From: Streptomyces acidicola
Lineage (GTDB): Bacteria > Actinomycetota > Actinomycetes > Streptomycetales > Streptomycetaceae
NCBI RefSeq assembly: GCF_009377235.1
Contig: NZ_VMNX01000060.1
Location: 1 to 42,880, forward strand
DNA: 42,880 nt
Reading direction: 5' to 3'
In this document: positions 33,386-41,292 of the stretch, piece after piece
Position numbering within the stretch: position 1 is the stretch's first letter
Layout: every line of letters begins with the position of its first letter
The notes under the pieces: generated by a model
The model's input: the letters and a program-made list of their open reading frames with translations, nothing else
What the model was told of the DNA's origin: nothing
Database searches by the model: none
Program-made: the position numbers and the translations under genes

Positions 33386-34531
33386 TCAGGCCGCGGGCTC
33401 ACCGCCGAGGCCGATGAGTCCGGCGAGCCGCGCCCGGTTCCGGTCCGCGGTGCCGAAGAGGACCGCACTGCCGCGCGCCCGCCGCACGTACAGATGCGCC
33501 GGGTGCTCCCAGGTGAAGCCGATCCCCCCGTGCAACTGGACGTACTCGGCCGTCGCGAGGCGGAAGGTCTCGGAGCAGACCACGGCGGCGGCGCCGGCGG
33601 CGACCGGCAGCTGCGGCGACGCGGCGGCCACGCAGGCCGTCGCGTACGCGGCCGCCGAACGCGCCGCCTCCTGTGCGACCAGCACGTCGGCCAGCCGGTG
33701 CTTGACGGCCTGGAAGGATCCGATGGGGCGTCCGAACTGGTGGCGCTGCGCGACGAACTCGACGGTGGCGTCGAGCGCGTGGCCGCTGCCGCCGACCTGC
33801 TCGGCCGCGAGTGCGGCCCGCCCGACGTCGAGGGTCGCGGCCACCGTGTCCTCGATGCGCTCCGCCGTGCCCACGGCGGTGACCGGCGCGCCTCTGAACT
33901 CCATCACCGCTTGGCGGCGCGTCTCGTCCAGAACGCGGCGCGGCGTCCGGCGGCAGCTGTCCTCGGCCGGCTCGCAGGCGAACAGCCCGATACCACCGGG
34001 CGTTCGCGCCCGCACCAGGACCAGCTCCGCACCGGCGCCGTCGAGCACGAAGTCCGCCCGGCCGCGCAGCACCCAGCCCCGGCCCTCCTGCTCGGCGGTG
34101 ACCTGCGGTTCGCCCTCGTCGAACGCGGCCACGGTCGCGGTGAGCGCACCCTCCGCGATCCGGGGCAGGTAACGCTCGCAGGACGTGCGGTCACCGCTGT
34201 ACAGCAGGGCGTGAGCGGCGAGGACCACCGTGGGCAGCAGCGGCGCGCAGTACAGTGCGCGTCCGGCTTCCTCAAGGGCGACCGCCAGTTCGACGAACGT
34301 GAAACCCGCCCCGCCGTACTCCTCGGGTATCGCCAGCCCGTGGACCCCGATCTCGCCCGCGAGCCGCGCCCACAGCGCTTCGGCGTGTCCGCGCGGGGTG
34401 TCCAGATGCTTGCGGACCTCCTCGGGGCCGCTCACCTCGCTGTAGAAGTCCCTCAGGACGGTGCGCAGTTGCCGCTGTTCATCGGTTTCGAAGAGCAACT
34501 GGGGGTCGATCTCGGGGCGACCGGGGGGCAT
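33386..34531 (-). CDS. Acyl-CoA dehydrogenase (FadE partner-type)
   Basis: 381 aa. Recognisable from FLFETDEQRQLRTVLRDFY-like start, IPEEYGGAGFTFVELAVALEEAGRAL, QFGRPIGSFQAVKHRLADVLV and LHGGIGFTWEHPAHLYVRRA. The last is the hallmark of the subunit that pairs with another FadE in alpha2beta2 dehydrogenases of steroid side-chain catabolism. The central FAD/substrate loop is divergent. ATG at 34531 has GGAG 5 bp away and is preferred to ATG 34573. An operator copy lies 52 bp upstream. Confidence 0.88.
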   Translation of the reverse strand: MPPGRPEIDPQLLFETDEQRQLRTVLRDFYSEVSGPEEVRKHLDTPRGHAEALWARLAGEIGVHGLAIPEEYGGAGFTFVELAVALEEAGRALYCAPLLPTVVLAAHALLYSGDRTSCERYLPRIAEGALTATVAAFDEGEPQVTAEQEGRGWVLRGRADFVLDGAGAELVLVRARTPGGIGLFACEPAEDSCRRTPRRVLDETRRQAVMEFRGAPVTAVGTAERIEDTVAATLDVGRAALAAEQVGGSGHALDATVEFVAQRHQFGRPIGSFQAVKHRLADVLVAQEAARSAAAYATACVAAASPQLPVAAGAAAVVCSETFRLATAEYVQLHGGIGFTWEHPAHLYVRRARGSAVLFGTADRNRARLAGLIGLGGEPAA

Positions 34532-34582
34532 GGGGTCTCCATCGGGTTCGTGCGGCGAAGAATGATCAACCACTATCTAGAA

Positions 34583-34602
34583 TCGAAGTCAATTCAAACC
34601 GT
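34583..34602 (-). promoter_or_regulatory. Operator upstream of the ACAD
   Basis: TCGAAGTCAATTCAAACCGT; the minus strand reads TTTGAATTGACTT, a divergent member of the island palindrome family. It sits 52 bp upstream of the dehydrogenase start in the divergent region shared with the alcohol dehydrogenase. Confidence 0.5.
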
Positions 34603-34720
34603 AGACAGCGGCCGCTGACCGGACAAGACCGGAGCGCGCACCCTTTCACTCCCAGGAAGCCCGGGAAACTTGCATCGACGGGGAGCTGACGGCGGCTCCG
34701 CGCATCGTCACCACACCATC

Positions 34721-34735
34721 CTGAATCAACTTCAG
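34721..34735 (+). promoter_or_regulatory. Operator-like dyad upstream of the alcohol dehydrogenase
   Basis: CTGAATCAACTTCAG has perfect 5-bp arms (CTGAA/TTCAG). On the minus strand AAGTTGATTCAG resembles the tetR operator AAGTTGAACTCGG. It lies 31 bp before the ATG at 34767, where it could overlap promoter or start-site DNA. Confidence 0.5.
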
Positions 34736-34766
34736 CTCTGTTATCCTGCCGCAGTCGGGTACGGAC

Positions 34767-35855
34767 ATGACCTGGGCGGTGGAGATGAGGGCGCTGAGGC
34801 TGACGGCATGGGGAGAGCCACCGGCATGGTGCGAGGTCGAGCGGCCCGTACCCCGCGGCGCCGAGGTGCTGGTGCGCGTCGAAGCCACCGGGCTGTGCCA
34901 TTCCGATCTGCATGTCGTCGGCGCGGCTCCCGGAGTGCTCCCGTACCGGCTTCCGTTCACCCTCGGCCACGAGATCGCCGGGATCGTCGAGGCACTCGGC
35001 CCCGACGCCGACGGCCCGGATGCGGACGGCCTCGACACCGACGGCCTGGCGGCCGGTGACCGCGTGGTGGTGTACGGACCGTGGGGCTGCGACTCCTGCG
35101 GTCGCTGTGCTTCGGGCAGGGCCAATTACTGTGACCGGCGGGAGTCCCTCGCCTGGCACGGGGCGGGTCTGGGCCGTGACGGCGGAATGGCCGAGTACGT
35201 GCTTGTCCCGTCCGCGCGCCATCTGGCGCCGACAGGGGATCTCGCCGCCGGTCAGGCGGCCCCCCTGTCCGATGCGGGCCTGACGTCGTACCACGCCGTG
35301 GCCGGGATGCGGCCCGCGCTCGGCGAGGGCACCACCGCCGTCGTCATCGGAGTGGGCGGGCTCGGTCACCTGGCGATCCAGATCCTCCGTGCGACGACCG
35401 CGGGCCGCGTGTTCGCGGTTGACGTCCGGGAGGAGGCCCTGGCCCTCGCGCACCGCTGCGGAGCGGAGTTCGGCACGCTGCTGCGGGACGACACGGCCCG
35501 GGTGCTCAGGGCACGGACGGCGGGCTCCGGGGCGGACGCCGTGCTCGACTTCGTGGGCAGCAGCACGTCGCTGACGCTCGCCACCGGCGTGCTGCGCCCA
35601 GGAGGCGAGCTGGCGGTGGTGGGCAGCGGCGGCGGCCATCTGACGGTCCGCAAGCCCGGTGCCCTCCCGCCGGGCCTGAGGCTCTCCCTGCCCTTCTGGG
35701 GCACTCGCCCCGAGCTCGCGGACGTCATCTCGCTCGCGCGCTCCGGCGCGATCCATGTGGAAACGGAACCGTTCCCGCTGTCCGCCGCACAGGAGGCGTT
35801 CGACCGGCTCCGAGGGGGCCGGGTCCGAGGGCGGGCAGTGCTCGTGCCCGACTGA
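34767..35855 (+). CDS. Zinc-dependent alcohol dehydrogenase
   Basis: 362 aa MDR enzyme oxidising an alcohol with NAD(P). Catalytic zinc ligands are in GLCHSDLH and GHEIAG, the four structural-zinc Cys in CDSCGRCASGRANYC, and the Rossmann motif is VGGLGHLAIQI. Between GHEIAG and the GDRV segment there is an unusual acidic insertion made of three five-residue repeats (DADGP/DADGL/DTDGL), encoded by 15-bp repeats at about 35003-35047. Start uncertain: ATG 34767, GTG 34779 or ATG 34785 (GGTGGAG abuts it). It is followed by an SDR 72 bp away. Confidence 0.9.
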   Translation: MTWAVEMRALRLTAWGEPPAWCEVERPVPRGAEVLVRVEATGLCHSDLHVVGAAPGVLPYRLPFTLGHEIAGIVEALGPDADGPDADGLDTDGLAAGDRVVVYGPWGCDSCGRCASGRANYCDRRESLAWHGAGLGRDGGMAEYVLVPSARHLAPTGDLAAGQAAPLSDAGLTSYHAVAGMRPALGEGTTAVVIGVGGLGHLAIQILRATTAGRVFAVDVREEALALAHRCGAEFGTLLRDDTARVLRARTAGSGADAVLDFVGSSTSLTLATGVLRPGGELAVVGSGGGHLTVRKPGALPPGLRLSLPFWGTRPELADVISLARSGAIHVETEPFPLSAAQEAFDRLRGGRVRGRAVLVPD

Positions 35856-35927
35856 GACCGGCCGCGGGGCACGTCCCCATGCGCCGCGCCCGTTGCCGGA
35901 TCACCCACTGCAGAAAGGAAGTTCGTC

Positions 35928-36677
35928 ATGCGCTTCCAGGGAAAGGTCGCGATCGTCACCGGCGGGGCCCGGGGCATGGGAGCCTCCCATGCCCGCGGCC
36001 TGGCCGCGGAAGGCGCCCGGGTCCTGATCGGCGACGTACTGGACACCGAGGGAAAGGCCCTGGCGGAAGAAGTGCCCGGCGCCCGATACGTCCACCTCGA
36101 CGTCACCCGTGAGGACTCGTGGCAGCATGCCCTGCACACCGCCGAGGAGGCCCTCGGTCCCGTGGACGTCCTGGTCAACAACGCGGGGATCGTTCACTTC
36201 GGCGGTGTCGAGGAGCAGTCTCCGGAGCACTTCCGGCGCATCCTCGACGTCAACCTGGTGGGGTCCTTCCTCGGCATGCACACCGTCCTCCCGGGCATGC
36301 GCGACCGCGGCCGGGGAGCGGTCGTCAACGTGTCGTCGGCGGCCGGCCTCGTGGGCTTCGCCGGCGGAGTCGGCTATGTCGCGAGCAAATGGGGCGTGCG
36401 CGGCATGACGAAAGCCGCGGCGCTGGACATGGCGGGCAGCGGGGTACGTGTCAACTCCGTACACCCGGGGGTCATCCGGACGCCCATGGGCGAGAGCGCT
36501 TCACCCGACCTGTTCGCCCACCAGCCGGTACCGCGCATGGGGGAGCCCGAGGAGGTCACTCGCATGGTGCTCTTCCTGGCCAGTGACGACGCCTCCTTCA
36601 CCACCGGGGGCGAGTTCCTCATCGACGGCGGCCAGACCATCGGCGTGATCGGTCACGAGCAGGCCCCGGCGCACTGA
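35928..36677 (+). CDS. SDR family oxidoreductase
   Basis: 249 aa: TGGARGMGASHA cofactor motif (Met in place of the usual Ile), DVLDTEG after strand 2 (NAD), NNAGIVHFGG, NVSSAAGLVG, YVASK active site. AAAGGAAG precedes the ATG. Probably an operon with the zinc alcohol dehydrogenase; together they could oxidise alcohol functions of the substrate. Confidence 0.92.
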   Translation: MRFQGKVAIVTGGARGMGASHARGLAAEGARVLIGDVLDTEGKALAEEVPGARYVHLDVTREDSWQHALHTAEEALGPVDVLVNNAGIVHFGGVEEQSPEHFRRILDVNLVGSFLGMHTVLPGMRDRGRGAVVNVSSAAGLVGFAGGVGYVASKWGVRGMTKAAALDMAGSGVRVNSVHPGVIRTPMGESASPDLFAHQPVPRMGEPEEVTRMVLFLASDDASFTTGGEFLIDGGQTIGVIGHEQAPAH

Positions 36678-36691
36678 TCTGCTCCGCCGGC

Positions 36692-36722
36692 CGGCATCCG
36701 TCCAGGGTCCGGACGGGTGCCG
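36692..36722. terminator. Hairpin between convergent SDR and MFS genes
   Basis: 12-nt arms (11 paired) CGGCATCCGTCC at 36692-36703 and GGACGGGTGCCG at 36711-36722, with a 7-nt loop, 14 bp after the SDR stop. A likely terminator for the + strand unit. Confidence 0.65.
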
Positions 36723-36824
36723 TGGGCCCTCGCACACAGCAGGCCGGCCTTCCCTGGCACATGGGCGCGCGGGGCCCGGCATGATCGGGAAGACCGGCCT
36801 GGAGCGTCGCGGTGGCCGACGCCG

Positions 36825-38126
36825 CTACACGTCCTTTCGCACGGTGAACAGGGTGCCGATACCGATCAGGCAGACCGTCATGACGAACCACGCCGGGGAG
36901 AGCAGGTTGCCGGTCCGCTGAACCAGGTAGGCGGCGATGTAAGGTGCCGTTCCGCCCGCGAGCACGGTGCCGATGTTGTACCCGATGGCCATGCCGGTGT
37001 AGCGGACCCGACGGTCGAACAGGTGCGGCCACAGACTTGCCGCCGGAACCTGCACGATGGCGCTGCTCAGCATGTACAGCAGGTAGGCCAGGCCCGCCAG
37101 GACCAGGCTGTGGCGGCCCATCAGCATCATCGCCGGATAAGCGGTCACCAGGAATCCGATCAGCCCGGCCAGCAGAACGCGACGGCAGCCGAACCGTGCG
37201 GACAGCCAGCCCGCCGGCACCATGAGCAGGACCGTGACGAAGACGACGCCCGCGCTCAGCCAGAACACGTGTGTGGAGTCGTATCCGAGGTCGGTGGTCA
37301 GGTAGATGCCGAGGTACGTCAGGCCGAGGAAGATGGCCCCGCCCTGCGCCATCGCCAGACCGATGGACTGCAGCAGCGCCGTACGGTGCGTGGACAGGGT
37401 CTCGCGGATCGGAGCCGTGGGGATGTCGGCCTGTTCCGCGGCCTTCTTGAACTCCGGGGTGTCCTCGATGCGCAGCCGGGCCCAGAGGCAGACCAGGGTG
37501 AGCGGAATGGCCATCAGGAAAGGCAGCCTCCAGCCCCAGGCGGCCATCTGTTCCTCGGTGGTGAGCGCGGAGATCGTCCCGGCCGTGGCGGCCGCGAACA
37601 TGAACCCGAGGTTCGACCCGATGGGCGTGACGGCGCCGAGGAACGCCCTGCGTTTCGGCGGCGCCGACTCATAGATGTAGGTGTAGGCGCCGACCGACTC
37701 ACCGCCGGAGGAGATGCCCTGCACCACGCGGATGAGGAAGAGCAGCACCGTCGCGGTCACACCGATCTGGCCATAGGTCGGGAGCAGCCCCGTGATGCTG
37801 CTGGCCACCCCCATGGCCAGCACCGATGAGACCAGGGCCTTGCGCCGGCCCCACCGGTCGCCCAGCCACCCGAAGAAGACGCCGCCGATCGGACGCACCA
37901 CGAGTCCGGTGGCGAAGACCAGGAGAGCCGCCAGCACGGAGGCCGCCGGATCGTCGCTGGGAAAGAACTGCGGGGCGATCGCCACGGCTAGATAGCCGTA
38001 GACACTGAAGTCGTAGTACTCGATCAGGGTGCCGATACTGCCGGCGAGCATCGCACGACGTACCGACCGCGGATCGAGCGACGAGTCCTCCGCCCCTGGC
38101 GCGGCGGACCGCTCAGTCGCACTCAT
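36825..38126 (-). CDS. MFS transporter, metabolite:H+ symporter type
   Basis: 433 aa, about 12 hydrophobic segments. The start LAGSIGTLIEYYDFSVYGYLA and the loop-2 motif GWLGDRWGRRKAL identify the MHS subfamily (ShiA, ProP, KgtP, aromatic and small organic acid uptake). RVVQGISSGGESVGA in helix 5 and the later APPKRRAF also fit. It is the only transporter in the island and so the likely uptake route for the pathway's acidic substrate. An operator copy lies 59 bp upstream. Confidence 0.92.
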   Translation of the reverse strand: MSATERSAAPGAEDSSLDPRSVRRAMLAGSIGTLIEYYDFSVYGYLAVAIAPQFFPSDDPAASVLAALLVFATGLVVRPIGGVFFGWLGDRWGRRKALVSSVLAMGVASSITGLLPTYGQIGVTATVLLFLIRVVQGISSGGESVGAYTYIYESAPPKRRAFLGAVTPIGSNLGFMFAAATAGTISALTTEEQMAAWGWRLPFLMAIPLTLVCLWARLRIEDTPEFKKAAEQADIPTAPIRETLSTHRTALLQSIGLAMAQGGAIFLGLTYLGIYLTTDLGYDSTHVFWLSAGVVFVTVLLMVPAGWLSARFGCRRVLLAGLIGFLVTAYPAMMLMGRHSLVLAGLAYLLYMLSSAIVQVPAASLWPHLFDRRVRYTGMAIGYNIGTVLAGGTAPYIAAYLVQRTGNLLSPAWFVMTVCLIGIGTLFTVRKDV

Positions 38127-38184
38127 GATCCGGCTCTCCTTCCTGCGGCACGGGCCGACCCCTGCCGATGTGCGGGGAGGCTAC

Positions 38185-38204
38185 TCGAACTGAACTCAGT
38201 ACAG
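38185..38204 (-). promoter_or_regulatory. Operator upstream of the MFS gene
   Basis: TCGAACTGAACTCAGTACAG. The core ACTGAACTCAGT is a 10-of-12 palindrome and the best single fit to the island consensus. It lies 59 bp upstream of the transporter start. Confidence 0.7.
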
Positions 38205-38329
38205 CTAGCCTCGTGCAGCCATGCGTTGGCGGACAGCGGGAATCCAACGATTCACCGAGGCAAGAAGGCTGGCCCGGGCCCGGTTTCGCATCAGGAAGGA
38301 GGGGGCGTACTCGCGACTGACTACCTGAG

Positions 38330-38349
38330 CCGAGTCGAGTTCATGTAAC
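38330..38349. promoter_or_regulatory. Second operator-like site in the MFS/TetR gap
   Basis: CCGAGTCGAGTTCATGTAAC, preceded by CTGAG. The stretch CTGAGCCRAGTYSARTTCA matches the operator region at 21641-21660 at most positions. It lies between the TetR 3' end and the MFS promoter, so its target gene is unclear; it may be a distal looping site. Confidence 0.45.
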
Positions 38350-38423
38350 CGACCACGATGTCGCTCTCAGCGGTCTGGCGCCTGACAGGGACGAGCGGCC
38401 GGGCGACGGGTCCACACCCGGAC

Positions 38424-39029
38424 TCAGCGCACGCCGGCCAGTTGCAGGGCGAAATCGCCGTACTGGTAGACGACCTGGTCTTCCGCCAGGTCCCCGTTCT
38501 CCCTGTACCAGACCGACACGCCCATCCCGAGGTCCAGGATCGCGTAGGAGGTGAGCTTCACCGAGGTGATCCGGAACCGGCCGGCCTCCACGCCCTCGGT
38601 GAGCAGGTTCCGGAAGGCGTGCTCGTAGTCCGCCCGCAGCCGCAGTACGTGCGCCCGGTGGGGCTCCTCCAGACTTCGGATCTCCCCCGTCCCCACGAAG
38701 GCCTCCAGGCGGTTGCGTGCATGGAAGCGGACGTGGGCCTCGGCGGCCCGGCGCAGCCGCTCCACGGTGTCCTCGCAGCCCGTCACCGCGTTGCGATGCG
38801 AACGCAGCAGGTCCTCCATCGTGCCCGTCATGATCTGCGCGAGCAGTTCCTGCTTGGAACTCACGTGCTTGTACAGGCTCGGGCCTCGCATCCCCACCGC
38901 CGCGCCGATGTCGGCCATCGTGGTGGCCGCGTACCCGCGCTCGGCGAAGAGGGCGAGGGCGGCGGTCCGGATCTCCGCCGCGCGCAGACCGGAAACCGTC
39001 GGCGACCGACGGCCGCTCTCTGGCGTCAC
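38424..39029 (-). CDS. TetR/AcrR family regulator
   Basis: 201 aa. HTH: RTAALALFAERGYAATTMADIGAAVGMRGPSLYKHVSSKQELL (residues ~20-63). The C-terminal domain (RAHVLRLRADYEHAFRNLLTEGVEAGRF and DLGMGVSVWY) resembles the KstR2/acyl-CoA-responsive TetR group. GTG start at 39029. It is the island's second regulator, probably sensing a CoA intermediate and controlling the MFS transporter or the whole cluster. Confidence 0.88.
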   Translation of the reverse strand: MTPESGRRSPTVSGLRAAEIRTAALALFAERGYAATTMADIGAAVGMRGPSLYKHVSSKQELLAQIMTGTMEDLLRSHRNAVTGCEDTVERLRRAAEAHVRFHARNRLEAFVGTGEIRSLEEPHRAHVLRLRADYEHAFRNLLTEGVEAGRFRITSVKLTSYAILDLGMGVSVWYRENGDLAEDQVVYQYGDFALQLAGVR

Positions 39030-39347
39030 GCTTCCTCCGCCCTACCCGTCGGCCGTCGCCCCGTGGGCGGATACGGGAATTCTTTCGCCCCCGACCCTAA
39101 CGCACCCTGGCCTACTGCCTCCAAGGAAAGCCCGCGAACGCGCTCGCGGGCCCATGCCGCCGCTACCGCGGCGCGGCTCGCCTCGCCTCGCCGACGCCGG
39201 CCGCCGCCCTGCTGACGTTCCGGAAGCCGGAGGGACCCACCCGCTGGAAGAGCTCTCACCGGTCTTGCCGCACCATCCGCTCAACAAGCGCAGCAGTCGC
39301 CACCCGAGACTGCCGCAGGATCACTGCCAGAAGGCCCCTCACCCATT
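39030..39347. other. Gene-free stretch at the island's right edge
   Basis: No credible gene on either strand. It contains the hairpin at 39130-39151 and otherwise low-complexity GC-rich sequence. No clear promoter for the TetR gene was identified. Confidence 0.45.
39130..39151 (-). terminator. Rho-independent terminator
   Basis: Perfect 8-bp stem GCCCGCGA/TCGCGGGC with a 6-nt loop, followed on the minus strand by TTTCCTT. It would stop minus-strand transcription arriving from the pseudogenes at 39.3-39.8 kb before it enters the TetR gene. Confidence 0.65.
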
Positions 39348-39620
39348 TCAAGATCTCTCAGCCGAGAGCTGCGTCACCAGCCTCCGTCGACAGAACACCT
39401 GGGCCGCGAAGCCCTCGACGAGCCGGTCCGTGGTGAGAATGGCCTGGGTGCAGGTGGGCCGGTTCCGTTCATGGGCGGCGTACAGCATCTCGGGGAGAAA
39501 AGCGGCGGTGGCGTCGCTGACCAGCGTCACGTGGTACCGCTGCCCGTGACGACGGCACTTCTTGTGGAGTCTGGGGAGTATCCGCGCTGCCGGGGAGCAC
39601 ACGGGGAGGACCGAGCGCAT
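39348..39620 (-). pseudogene. Isochorismatase-family hydrolase remnant
   Basis: A 90-aa frame whose central part, GQRYHVTLVSDATAAFLP, EMLYAAHERNRP and AILTTDRLVEGF, is the C-terminal end of a cysteine-hydrolase (isochorismatase-like) protein. The N-terminal catalytic Asp, Lys and Cys are absent, and no upstream continuation is seen. It belongs to a different subgroup from the intact gene at 40.5 kb. Confidence 0.65.
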
Positions 39621-39656
39621 AACACGGCACGCCTGTGAAAGTCGCTGAAAGACGAA

Positions 39657-39822
39657 TCATCGCAGGCCGGCTCCAGGGGGAGCCGCATCACCGCAGATCA
39701 ACTCCCCCAGCCGGACAACGTCATGACATGGGTGCCGAGGTCGCGGCCTCGACCAGTCCCGGCAGCGACCCGCCCTCACGCAGCGGCGTGATGTACCGGG
39801 TCGCGGTGACTTCTTTGAGCAT
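39657..39822 (-). pseudogene. Decayed 5' fragment of a hipA-like gene
   Basis: From an ATG at 39822 the frame reads MLKEVTATRYITPLREG, then GSLPGLVEA, nearly identical to the start of the intact HipA-like protein at 11072-11827. A 1-bp deletion then shifts the frame to an early stop at 39721. Weaker similarity continues in other frames (GTHVMTLSG and ELICGD against GTYVMKFTG and AEVVCGE) to about 39657. Same orientation as the intact gene, 28 kb away. Confidence 0.85.
39744..39783. repeat. Right direct repeat, putative attR core
   Basis: 40 bp identical to 11759-11798, inside the hipA-like fragment. Together with the left copy it brackets the integrase remnant, the IS remnant and the whole catabolic cluster. 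Confidence 0.75.
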
Positions 39823-40020
39823 CGCCCCAGGTTACTGGGGCAGGGACGGACGCCGGAGACGGCCCGGGCGGCGGTGCGCGCCCCCCGACAGCGAACCGAC
39901 AGCTCCGCTTTACCCATGTCTCATCGCATACGGGCGAAGATTTCGGCATCGTCTGAACAGGCGATCTCTGCCGACCGTACCTGTCGGCAGATGCACACCT
40001 CCATGGAAGGGAACCCCAGC

Positions 40021-40518
40021 ATGACCAGCGCACCGCACCAGCCCGCATCGAAACCGGCCCGCCGCGCCGTGATCGCAGCAGCCGGCGCGACGGGGCTCGC
40101 CGTCGCGCTGACCGCGTGCGGATCGGAAGACGACTCCTCGTCCGCCTCCTCGAACTCCAGCGCCGCCGGCACCGAGCAGGGCGACACCGCGAGCAGTGGT
40201 GGCACGAGCGGCGGCGACGCGGGCTCGGGCGGCACGGAGGTGGCGAAGACCTCCGACATCCCGGAGGGCGGCGGCATGGTCTTCGCCGACCAGAAGATGG
40301 TGGTCACGCAGCCGACGGCGGGCGAGTTCAAGGCGTTCTCGGCGACATGCACCCACCAGGGCTGTGCCGTGAAGAGCATCAAGGACGGCGTCATCAACTG
40401 CCCCTGCCACAACAGCAACTTCTCGATCACCGACGGCAGCGTGAAGAGCGGCCCGGCGACCAAGCCCCTGCCCGCCATGGAGATCACCGTCGACGGCGAC
40501 TCGATCAAGATGGCCTGA
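40021..40518 (+). CDS. Rieske (2Fe-2S) domain lipoprotein
   Basis: 165 aa. Basic/twin-Arg start (KPARRAVIAAAG), hydrophobic segment and lipobox LTAC give a lipid anchor at C33, possibly via Tat. A ~40-residue Ser/Gly/Asp linker follows. The Rieske domain has both cluster-binding motifs: C110-x-H112 in CTHQGC and C127-x-x-H130 in CPCH, with C115 and C129 for the stabilising disulfide. Likely an outside-facing single-electron carrier; its partner is not in this window. GAAGGGAAC precedes the ATG. Confidence 0.92.
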   Translation: MTSAPHQPASKPARRAVIAAAGATGLAVALTACGSEDDSSSASSNSSAAGTEQGDTASSGGTSGGDAGSGGTEVAKTSDIPEGGGMVFADQKMVVTQPTAGEFKAFSATCTHQGCAVKSIKDGVINCPCHNSNFSITDGSVKSGPATKPLPAMEITVDGDSIKMA

Positions 40519-40530
40519 GCCGGCGAACGC

Positions 40531-41175
40531 TCATGCCCGTCGGCGGTGCCGCTTGAGACAGGCCAGCACCTCGTCCGTGGTCGCGACCGTGGCGACCAAC
40601 GCGAGGGTGTTGCGGATCATCGCGGGGGTGTACTCGGAGGGCACCCCCGCGATGGCGTCCCCGGGCACGACGGCCGTGTAGCCGAGGTTGACGGCGTCGA
40701 ACACCGTGTTCGGGACGGCCACGTTGGCCGAGACACCGGTCACGACCAGTGTGCGGCAGCCGAGGTTGCGCAGCAGCGCGTCGAGGTCGGTGCCGGCGAG
40801 CGGTGAGAGCCCGTGCAGCCGCCGTACGACCAGGTCCTCCTCGGCGACCTCGACGGGCGGCGCGACGCGCACGGCCGCGGTGCCCGACAACTGTCGGACG
40901 GGCAGCCGTTCGGCCGCGCGGAACAGCCTGGCGTTGCGGCTCGCGCCACGGCCGTCGGGGCGCCGCTCGGCGACGGCGTGCACGACCTGTACCCCGCTCT
41001 CGTGGGCCGCGGCGACCAGCCGGGCGGCGTTCGCCAGCGCACCCGACGAGCGCGCCTCCTTCGCCAGTTCGGGCAGTGCGCTGTCCGGGCCCACGACGCC
41101 CTGCTGGCACTCGACGGTGAGCAGCACCGTGGTCGCGGGGTCGAGCAGGGCGCTGAGCGCTTCGTACGACGGCAT
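40531..41175 (-). CDS. Isochorismatase-fold protein lacking the usual nucleophile
   Basis: 214 aa. The fold is clear (TTVLLTVECQQGVVG, SPLAGTDLDALLRNLGCRTLVVTGV, GYTAVVPGDAIAG). The canonical Asp-Lys-Cys triad is not: the Asp position is Glu (VECQ) and the nucleophile position reads SANVAVPNTVF, with Ala where family members have Cys. Either it is a non-hydrolytic relative, like the isochorismatase domains that lack Cys, or it uses another mechanism. ATG at 41175 with AAGGGGAG. It converges with the Rieske gene, 12 bp apart. Confidence 0.85.
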   Translation of the reverse strand: MPSYEALSALLDPATTVLLTVECQQGVVGPDSALPELAKEARSSGALANAARLVAAAHESGVQVVHAVAERRPDGRGASRNARLFRAAERLPVRQLSGTAAVRVAPPVEVAEEDLVVRRLHGLSPLAGTDLDALLRNLGCRTLVVTGVSANVAVPNTVFDAVNLGYTAVVPGDAIAGVPSEYTPAMIRNTLALVATVATTDEVLACLKRHRRRA

Positions 41176-41292
41176 GGCTCCCCTTCGTCCTGTCACCGGC
41201 ACTCGGGGCGGGCGAGCGTAACGCCCCTTGCGCCTGGGCGGAAGACAACTCATGCTGCCTTTCTGACACTACGTCAGAACCGGGGAGGTTTC

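Noticed and set aside
39635..40024. Small + strand gene upstream of the Rieske gene
   Set aside because: No ribosome site or domain, and it is antisense to the recognisable hipA fragment.
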